A DNA stretch of 64,000 nucleotides from the NCBI GenBank assembly GCA_963675655.1, contig OY776489.1, positions 2,418,001 through 2,482,000 of the forward strand, written 5' to 3'. Below the pieces are notes generated by a model, which ran no database searches, was not told the origin of the DNA, and saw only the letters and a list, made by a program, of their open reading frames with translations. Made by a program: the position numbers and the translations under genes. Positions 58,567 to 64,000 of the stretch are shown here, piece by piece; position 1 is the first letter of the stretch; every line of letters begins with the position of its first letter. Source of the DNA: CAXXOK01 sp963675655. Its GTDB lineage: Bacteria; Bacillota; Clostridia; Christensenellales; Aristaeellaceae.

Positions 58567-59193
58567 CTGAAACGAACAGAAAAGCCCTTGACCGGCAAAG
58601 TGTACGACTTTGTTTACGATGGGATTATCAACGGCACCATCACCAATAACGATATTCTCACCGAGAACGCGCTGGTGGAAGAACTGGGCGTCAGCAAATC
58701 GCCTGTGCGCGGGGCATTGATCCTACTATGCGAGGAAAACGTAATCCAGTCGATTCCGCGGCTGGGGTATAAAGTACTTCAAATCACGCCAGATCAGGTG
58801 CAAAAGCTGACGGAAGCGCGCTTTGCACTGGAACCATTTATGCTGGAAAAGGCATGGCCGCTGCTGCAAGAAGAACAGATGATGCAGCTTACCCAGCATT
58901 TGAGACAGTGCAAAGAAACGGAACTAAAAAATACAAGCATTCGGGAAAATTGGATACGCAACATCCAGTTCCATACGATGTTGGCAAGTTTCGCCCAAAA
59001 CGAGTATCTGCTCTCATCGCTTGAGTATGTGCTAAGGAGCTGCGCGCGCGCGGCGGCGCAGTACTACCTGCATACGCGTGGCATTCCGCAGGGCGAGGCC
59101 GACTACCACGACGCGATTGTCGAAGCCATTGTACAGCATGACCTGCAAACGGCGCAGGCGATGCTGAAGCAGGATATTCAACAAATTATCTAA
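58567..59193 (+). CDS. GntR-family transcriptional regulator (FadR type)
   Basis: A 208-residue regulator if it begins at CTG 58567. The winged helix occupies residues about 8-75 (LTENALVEELGVSKSPVRGA and LCEENVIQSIPRLGYKV), and the C-terminal FCD-type helical domain the rest (EARFALEPFMLEKA, HTMLASFAQNEYL, YHDAIVEAIVQHDLQTAQAM). GGAGGGG lies 6 bases before CTG 58567, while TTG 58588 has no ribosome site, so a rare CTG start seems likely. It is the first gene of an operon with a sugar importer and probably responds to its substrate. The palindrome at 58518 is a likely operator. Confidence 0.85.
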   Translation: MKRTEKPLTGKVYDFVYDGIINGTITNNDILTENALVEELGVSKSPVRGALILLCEENVIQSIPRLGYKVLQITPDQVQKLTEARFALEPFMLEKAWPLLQEEQMMQLTQHLRQCKETELKNTSIRENWIRNIQFHTMLASFAQNEYLLSSLEYVLRSCARAAAQYYLHTRGIPQGEADYHDAIVEAIVQHDLQTAQAMLKQDIQQII

Positions 59194-59215
59194 CAATGAA
59201 GGACGTGCACGATTC

Positions 59216-60175
59216 ATGAACAAAAAGGAACGAGTACAGGCAGCCATTGCGATGAAACCGGTGGATCATGTTCCCGCGTGTTTTTCGCTGCATTTTCCCA
59301 GCGAAATCGCCAAAGGGGACGCGGCGATAAAAGCACATTTGGATTTTTACCGTCAAACGGATTGTGATGTGCTGAAAATTATGAACGAGTACCTTGTTCC
59401 GCCGATTGGTGAGATGAACAGCGCCGCCGACTGGAACAAAGTACCGGCCTATAACCGGCATTCTCCCTTTATGCAGGCGCAGTTGGATACGATTGGCCGG
59501 ATTTTACAAGGGGCGGGCGAAGATGTGTATTCGCTTGCAACCATCCATGGCATTTGCGCCAGCGCTATTCATCCGTTGGAAGCACGCTATGGCTATGTTC
59601 CGACGCGCGAAAAAATGGTGGAAACGTTCCGTGCGAATAAACGGACTGTGCTGGATGCGTTTGACCGCATTGCGGATGCAATGTGCGATTTGGCGGCCGC
59701 CAGCATTGAAGCCGGATGCAACGGTATTTATTACGCAGCGCTCGGCGGAGAGAAGCACTTCTATACTGATGAAGAATTTGCGGAATGCATAGCGCCTTTT
59801 GACTTGCGCATTATGGATGCGGCGCGGGCGGCAGGCGGCGATGTGTTCTTACATATCTGCAAGGAAAACCTGAATATGGAACGCTATCGTGACTACGGCG
59901 TACACTGCGATGTTGTGAACTGGGGTATTTATGAAGCGCCTTATACCATGCAGCAGGGCCGCGCCCTTTTCCCTGGTAAAACGATGATGGGCGGCCTTGC
60001 TAATCGCAGCGGCGTACTGGTGGAAGGAACGGATGCCCAACTGCAAGCGGAGGTTCGCGAAATTATCAATGATTTCAATGGCGAAGGATTCATCCTGGGT
60101 GCGGATTGCACTTTGCCGACAGAAATCCCATATCAACGTATAGCAACTGCAGTGCACGCGGCTGTTATAAAATAA
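59216..60175 (+). CDS. Uroporphyrinogen decarboxylase-like family protein
   Basis: A 319-residue TIM-barrel protein of the URO-D/methyltransferase-like superfamily. VQAAIAMKPVDHVPACFSLH is the typical start, with ACNGIYYAALGG-like GCNGIYYAALGGEKHFYTDE and GGLANRSGVLVEGT later. The heme-pathway residues of true HemE are not conserved here. Family members in sugar or corrinoid operons often act on methylated compounds, so a role in breakdown of the imported substrate is more likely than heme synthesis. It lies 22 bases after the GntR gene and 20 bases before the binding-protein gene. Confidence 0.82.
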   Translation: MNKKERVQAAIAMKPVDHVPACFSLHFPSEIAKGDAAIKAHLDFYRQTDCDVLKIMNEYLVPPIGEMNSAADWNKVPAYNRHSPFMQAQLDTIGRILQGAGEDVYSLATIHGICASAIHPLEARYGYVPTREKMVETFRANKRTVLDAFDRIADAMCDLAAASIEAGCNGIYYAALGGEKHFYTDEEFAECIAPFDLRIMDAARAAGGDVFLHICKENLNMERYRDYGVHCDVVNWGIYEAPYTMQQGRALFPGKTMMGGLANRSGVLVEGTDAQLQAEVREIINDFNGEGFILGADCTLPTEIPYQRIATAVHAAVIK

Positions 60176-60195
60176 TCTATGGAGGTAAACAAACC

Positions 60196-61539
60196 ATGAA
60201 AAGACTTCTTTCCCTGGTCCTTACACTGGTCATGGCGCTTTGCCTGGCGGCTTCCGTACCTGCGGTTGCCGAGGAACAGACGGTCTACCCCGACGGAACC
60301 GTAACCCTTTATTGCACAGGGCAACCCCAATTTTTACAAATGTACTTCGATGAATGGATCGAGCGCAATCGCGACATCGCCCCGAACGTGACGATCGAGT
60401 TTGTGCAGATTGAGAACATGGCAGCTGGCCGCCAGAAAATCTCCATGGATTATCTTGCTGGCGCTTATGAAGATATGCCGGATGCCATTTACCTGGACGC
60501 CGTTGGCGTAGTGGATTTGGCCAGCGCCAGTCTGCTGTTGGACGAGACGGATTTTTACACGCCGCTTGCCGACCAGTTTGTGGATGGCGCCGCCAACGAC
60601 GGTACCATTCAGGGTACGGTGTACGGCCTGCCGGAAGCAGTACGTCCGCAAATGCTGTACTACAACACCGCGATCTTTGAAGAATACGATATCGATGTAT
60701 CCCTGCTTTCTACGATGAGCGGCTATCTGGAAGCCGGCCGTCAGCTGAAAGAAAAATCCAATGGCGAAGTATACCTTTCCTATGTCGATCCCACCACCTA
60801 CACCTGGCGCTATTGGGGCCGCCGTGGTTTGATGCCGCAGGCGAACGCCCGCATTTGGGATGAGAACGGCAACGTGGCCATCGGTTCGGATGAAGGCGCC
60901 AAGCTGGCGCTGGGCTTCCTGGATACGCTTTATAGCGAAGGCCTGTTGTACAAAACGACCATGATGTCGCCTCCCCTGTACGAAGCGACCGACGATGGTA
61001 AAATTGCAACCTTCTACATCGGCGCTTTCTGGGATGAGTTCCTGCGTGCCAACCTCACCAAGACTGCCGGACAGTGGCGCGCCATTAACGCGCCGGTGTT
61101 TGACGAAGTCGGCACCAACGGTGCTCCTGTGTCCAACTTCCTCTGTCTGGTAGATAACGGTACCAACGAATATGCCGGTCTGCTGGAGAAGATGTGGTTT
61201 GATTTCCATACCGATAACGATAGCCGCAAAGCGTGGGTAAGCAAAATGGTGGAAATCGGCGGCGCATACTCCAACCCCATCAACAAGGCCATGCTGGAAG
61301 ATCCCTTCTGGCAGGAGACCTCCTCTTTCTACGGTGATACTTCGTTCCGTGCGGCGGAAGGTGCTGCGCTGAACAACCCCTCCGTAAATATGACGGTAAC
61401 CGCGAAGGACAGCGAAGCCGACAGCATCATCTCCGCGGAGATAGAGAAGTATGTGGCCGGCGAGCAGACCATGGAAGAGGCAATTGCCAACATGGATAGC
61501 GAGCTGAAAGCCCGTATCGGTACGGTGGAGATTCCCTGA
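60196..61539 (+). CDS. Extracellular solute-binding protein of sugar ABC importer
   Basis: A 447-residue binding protein. Signal peptide RLLSLVLTLVMALCLAASVP, cut near VAEEQ. DGTVTLYCTGQPQFLQMYFD and YGLPEAVRPQMLYYNTAIFE are typical of family 1 binding proteins. No lipobox Cys is evident. ATG 60196 follows GGAGG by 10 bases. A stable hairpin follows before the permease genes. The substrate is unknown; neighbours suggest a sugar or sugar derivative. Confidence 0.9.
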   Translation: MKRLLSLVLTLVMALCLAASVPAVAEEQTVYPDGTVTLYCTGQPQFLQMYFDEWIERNRDIAPNVTIEFVQIENMAAGRQKISMDYLAGAYEDMPDAIYLDAVGVVDLASASLLLDETDFYTPLADQFVDGAANDGTIQGTVYGLPEAVRPQMLYYNTAIFEEYDIDVSLLSTMSGYLEAGRQLKEKSNGEVYLSYVDPTTYTWRYWGRRGLMPQANARIWDENGNVAIGSDEGAKLALGFLDTLYSEGLLYKTTMMSPPLYEATDDGKIATFYIGAFWDEFLRANLTKTAGQWRAINAPVFDEVGTNGAPVSNFLCLVDNGTNEYAGLLEKMWFDFHTDNDSRKAWVSKMVEIGGAYSNPINKAMLEDPFWQETSSFYGDTSFRAAEGAALNNPSVNMTVTAKDSEADSIISAEIEKYVAGEQTMEEAIANMDSELKARIGTVEIP

Positions 61540-61558
61540 GTCAACCGGCGGTTGAATA

Positions 61559-61591
61559 CCGCGAACGCGGGGCGTTGCCCCGCGTTCGCGG
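61559..61591. terminator. Intercistronic hairpin after binding-protein gene
   Basis: 14-bp perfect stem CCGCGAACGCGGGG / CCCCGCGTTCGCGG, loop CGTTG, no T run. As in the operon at 39.1 kb it stands between binding-protein and permease genes. It may protect the 5' part of the mRNA from decay and lead to more binding protein. Confidence 0.65.
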
Positions 61592-61621
61592 TGAAGCGAT
61601 AAAGCTACGGGAGGAATGGCG

Positions 61622-62491
61622 ATGTGGAAGACCCTGCATAAATTCCGCTGGCCTTACCTGTTTATCAGCCCTTACTTCATTTTATTTTTTATTTTCCAGT
61701 TGATTCCGCTGGTATGGACAGGCGTAATCAGCTTTGCCCAGTGGGATGGCTTGAGGGCGCTACAGTGGATTGGGCTAAAAAACTATACCATGATGGCCAG
61801 GGACTATATGTTTATGGATTCCCTGCGTAACACGTTTATTTACTGGGTGTTTACGGCTATCGGCGTAATTGCCTTTGCACTGCTTACGGCAGGGCTGCTC
61901 AACAGCAAACAAGTTACCGGTAAGCGTTTCTTTAAAACGGTTACATTTCTGCCTTACGTTTGTGCCTCGGTAGCGATGGGCCTGATTTTCAAAATGTTGT
62001 TTGAAGAAAATGCAGGGCTGATTAACGAGGTAATTGTTTCTCTGGGAGGAAACCGCGTTGCGTGGCTTACCTCCAGCCGGTGGGACCGGATACCCGTACT
62101 CATTTTGCATATTTGGCGCTTAACGCCTTGGTATACGCTGATTGTGCTCTCCGGCCTTTTGAATATTCCGGCGGAATATTACGAAGCCGCTACGGTAGAC
62201 GGAGCCTCCGGGGTGCAACAGTATTTTAAAATTACGCTGCCGATGCTGGGTAATATTCTGTTTTTTTGCTTTGTTACCGTTACGGTGGATTCGTGGAAAA
62301 TATTCAACGAATCCTATGTGTTGGCAGGGCCGGGCTCATCCAACATGTCGCTGTTCCAACTGCTTTACACATCGGCGTTTTCTACCTTTAAAATGGGGTA
62401 TGCCTCCGCGCTGGGCGTGGTGCTGATTGTGATTTTGCTTTTCATTTCCGTGGTGCAGTTCAAAGTCCGCCGCAACCAGGGCGAACTGTGA
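61622..62491 (+). CDS. Sugar ABC transporter permease (MalF type)
   Basis: A 289-residue inner-membrane protein with six helices (the first near residues 14-35) and the EAA loop EYYEAATVDGASGVQQYFKI. It forms the channel with the next permease. ATG 61622 has GGAGG 7 bases upstream; ATG 61616 is too close to it. It belongs to the third importer of the window, in the GntR operon. Confidence 0.9.
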   Translation: MWKTLHKFRWPYLFISPYFILFFIFQLIPLVWTGVISFAQWDGLRALQWIGLKNYTMMARDYMFMDSLRNTFIYWVFTAIGVIAFALLTAGLLNSKQVTGKRFFKTVTFLPYVCASVAMGLIFKMLFEENAGLINEVIVSLGGNRVAWLTSSRWDRIPVLILHIWRLTPWYTLIVLSGLLNIPAEYYEAATVDGASGVQQYFKITLPMLGNILFFCFVTVTVDSWKIFNESYVLAGPGSSNMSLFQLLYTSAFSTFKMGYASALGVVLIVILLFISVVQFKVRRNQGEL

Positions 62492-62510
62492 CCGAAGGAG
62501 GAGAATGCCC

Positions 62511-63344
62511 ATGAAAACGAGAAAAACATCACTGCGGTTATTGATTTACTTTATCATGCTGGTGTTGGTAATCGCCTGCCTGTTTCCGGTATTGTGGATG
62601 TGCATTATTTCCTTTAAAACAGTAGGCGAAAGTATATCCGGGTTTAATGCGCTGCGAATTAACGCCCCTACCCTAGCAAACTATGAAAGGCTAATGCAGT
62701 TGATTCCCTTTTGGGATAATCTGTACAACAGCCTGTTTTCTACGGTCATCGGTACGGTAACAACGCTGTTTTTCTGCGCGCTGGCCGGTTTTGCATTTGC
62801 AAAGTACCGCTTTCCCGCTCGCAATGTACTGTTCTATTTTGTTATTGCCACTATGATGATCGCCCCGGAAGCCGGTTCGATTCCGCTGTTCATTATCATG
62901 CGCAAAGTCGGACTGATCAATTCGCTCTGGTCGCTCATTCTGCCGCGCATTGCCACAGCGGTCGGCATTTTCTACATGCGGCAGTACATCACCGCCGTAC
63001 CGGATGAGATTGTGGAAGCTTCGCGGATCGACGGTTGTAGTGACCCCGGTATTTTCATGCGGATTATTTTGCCGATCATCAAGCCCGCGCTGGCATCATG
63101 GGCCAGTCTTACGGTCATTGCACGCTGGAACGACTTCTTCTGGCCGCTGCTGTTCCTGCGCAAGAGCAGCATGTATACGCTAATGGTATCCGTATCCATG
63201 CTACCGACAAGCGATGGTCTTTCCACGCCGTGGCAGGTGGTGCTTTCCGGAACGACCATTGTTATCGTACCGAGTATTTTACTGTATCTGCTCTTGCAGA
63301 GTTTCCAAAAATCAGGGCTTACGGCTGGAGCTGTGAAAGGGTAA
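62511..63344 (+). CDS. Carbohydrate ABC transporter permease (MalG type)
   Basis: A 277-residue membrane protein, with six helices and the EAA loop EIVEASRIDGCSDPGIFMRI. It pairs with the preceding permease. ATG 62511 has GGAGG 9 bases upstream; ATG 62505 is also possible. The next gene begins 10 bases after its stop behind AAGGAG. Confidence 0.9.
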   Translation: MKTRKTSLRLLIYFIMLVLVIACLFPVLWMCIISFKTVGESISGFNALRINAPTLANYERLMQLIPFWDNLYNSLFSTVIGTVTTLFFCALAGFAFAKYRFPARNVLFYFVIATMMIAPEAGSIPLFIIMRKVGLINSLWSLILPRIATAVGIFYMRQYITAVPDEIVEASRIDGCSDPGIFMRIILPIIKPALASWASLTVIARWNDFFWPLLFLRKSSMYTLMVSVSMLPTSDGLSTPWQVVLSGTTIVIVPSILLYLLLQSFQKSGLTAGAVKG

Positions 63345-63354
63345 GGAGATTACG

Positions 63355-64000
63355 ATGCAAAAGAACGATCCGCGTTACGCTGCCTATGTGGCTGTGCTGC
63401 GCAGACACCTGCGCCCTGCCATGGGCTGTACCGAGCCGATTGCGATTGCGTACGCCTCGGCGGTTTGCCGCTGTGCACTGGGCTGCCTGCCGGAGACGGT
63501 GGAAGTGCAGGTAAGCGGTAATATCCTTAAAAATGCCAAGTCTGTTACCGTGCCGAATACGAATGGGAAAAAAGGGATTGATGCTGCCTGTGCAGCCGGT
63601 ATTATCGCGGGCGATGCAAAAAAAGAGTTGGAGGTGATTGCCTCCGTAACTGATGAGCAACGCGCCGAACTGGACAGGTATCTACGGGAAAAGCATATTA
63701 CAGTAGGGCTGATGCCTGAGGCGCGTGTTTTTGACATACGGGTGATTGCCACCTGCAACGGACATACCGCGGTAACACGCATCGCCGACAGACACACCAA
63801 CGTTGTACAGGTCGAGTTGGACGGATGCGTACAGCAAAGCTGTACCTTAAGCGAGGAAAAAAGCGTTTCTGATCCCGATGAGGAACTGCTGACGATTGAA
63901 GGTATCTTCGATTTTGCCAGCACTTGTGATACGGCAGACATTGCGGAGATACTCGAGCGGCAAATTGATTACAACACCGCCATTGCCCGGGAGGGCATCA
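63355..64000 (+). CDS. UPF0597/CdsB-type protein (serine dehydratase alpha-like or cysteine desulfidase), partial
   Basis: 215 codons up to the window end, open at the 3' side. The start MQKNDPRYAAYVAVLRRHLR, the motif AMGCTEPIAIAYASAVCR, NGILKNAKSV-like SGNILKNAKSVTVPNTNGKK and GIDAACAAGIIAGDA match the UPF0597 family, which covers YhaM/CdsB cysteine desulfidases and L-serine dehydratase alpha-like proteins. Cys24 of GCTEP is a likely Fe-S ligand. The enzyme would release sulfide or ammonia with pyruvate. ATG 63355 follows AAGGAG by 5 bases. Its place in a sugar importer operon suggests that the imported compound may carry a cysteine or amino acid part; that is inference. Confidence 0.85.
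   Translation, partial: MQKNDPRYAAYVAVLRRHLRPAMGCTEPIAIAYASAVCRCALGCLPETVEVQVSGNILKNAKSVTVPNTNGKKGIDAACAAGIIAGDAKKELEVIASVTDEQRAELDRYLREKHITVGLMPEARVFDIRVIATCNGHTAVTRIADRHTNVVQVELDGCVQQSCTLSEEKSVSDPDEELLTIEGIFDFASTCDTADIAEILERQIDYNTAIAREGI

Noticed and set aside
1..64000. CRISPR array, rRNA or tRNA genes
   Set aside because: No regularly spaced short repeats, rRNA-like stretches or tRNA cloverleaf patterns were recognised by eye; a tRNA scan was not possible.

Overview
The window reads as chromosomal DNA of an anaerobic Bacillota (Clostridia-like) bacterium. The support is a SpoIIE/RsbW/STAS partner-switching module, a class B sortase with VPxTGD-type wall-anchored proteins, a GlpP antiterminator with the GlpA-like/DUF1667 redox operon, several sugar ABC importers without their own ATPase gene, and strong GGAGG ribosome sites. 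No species can be named from sequence alone. No tRNA, rRNA or CRISPR array was recognised.

Layout. 1-3155: end of a sugar ABC importer operon with an aldo/keto reductase and a Gfo/Idh/MocA dehydrogenase. 3156-4620: decayed DNA with remnants of a GH13 sucrose-phosphorylase-like gene and a ThrE/YjjB-like exporter. 4636-26575: a large ribosomally synthesised peptide (RiPP) cluster. It has a Nif11-leader precursor with a five-cysteine core (10779-11084), four radical SAM/SPASM maturases of related design, two YcaO proteins that share a C-terminal Cys cluster, an APH-type phosphotransferase, a B12-binding-type radical SAM enzyme with a partner radical SAM protein, and an NHLM-type export set (short HlyD-like protein, C39-peptidase ABC transporter, second ABC transporter). 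An ECF sigma factor and a small zinc-finger-like protein close the export operon. One maturase operon runs without a break into STAS, SpoIIE-type phosphatase and RsbW-type kinase genes, so peptide maturation and a partner-switching signal system are expressed together. A MalT/LuxR-type regulator (27061-29421) lies upstream of the export operon.

29422-34898: a small secreted protein behind a structured leader RNA, then the glpP / FAD-oxidoreductase / DUF1667 glycerol-3-phosphate operon with a GlpP-type terminator between glpP and the oxidoreductase genes. 34899-40622: MgtC-like protein, secreted metallo-beta-lactamase-fold protein and a second sugar ABC importer. 40623-42516: AT-rich patch of small orphan genes with a repeated hairpin/-10 element. 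42517-52058: glycerophosphodiesterase, sortase B, a sortase substrate cut by an IS1595-family element (exact 8-bp target duplication, MazF-like passenger), and a 1661-residue wall-anchored YDG-repeat adhesin.

52059-58185: a metal-response locus with a cupredoxin protein, a CopB-type ATPase gene carrying two frameshifts, a histidine kinase/response regulator pair and a SHOCT protein. The same 11-bp-period direct repeat precedes the cupredoxin and SHOCT genes and suggests a shared regulator site. 58481-64000: a GntR-controlled operon with a uroporphyrinogen-decarboxylase-like protein, a third sugar ABC importer and the start of a UPF0597/CdsB-like gene cut by the window end.

The strongest candidate for an undescribed system is the RiPP cluster, for its number of tailoring enzymes and its embedded partner-switching module.
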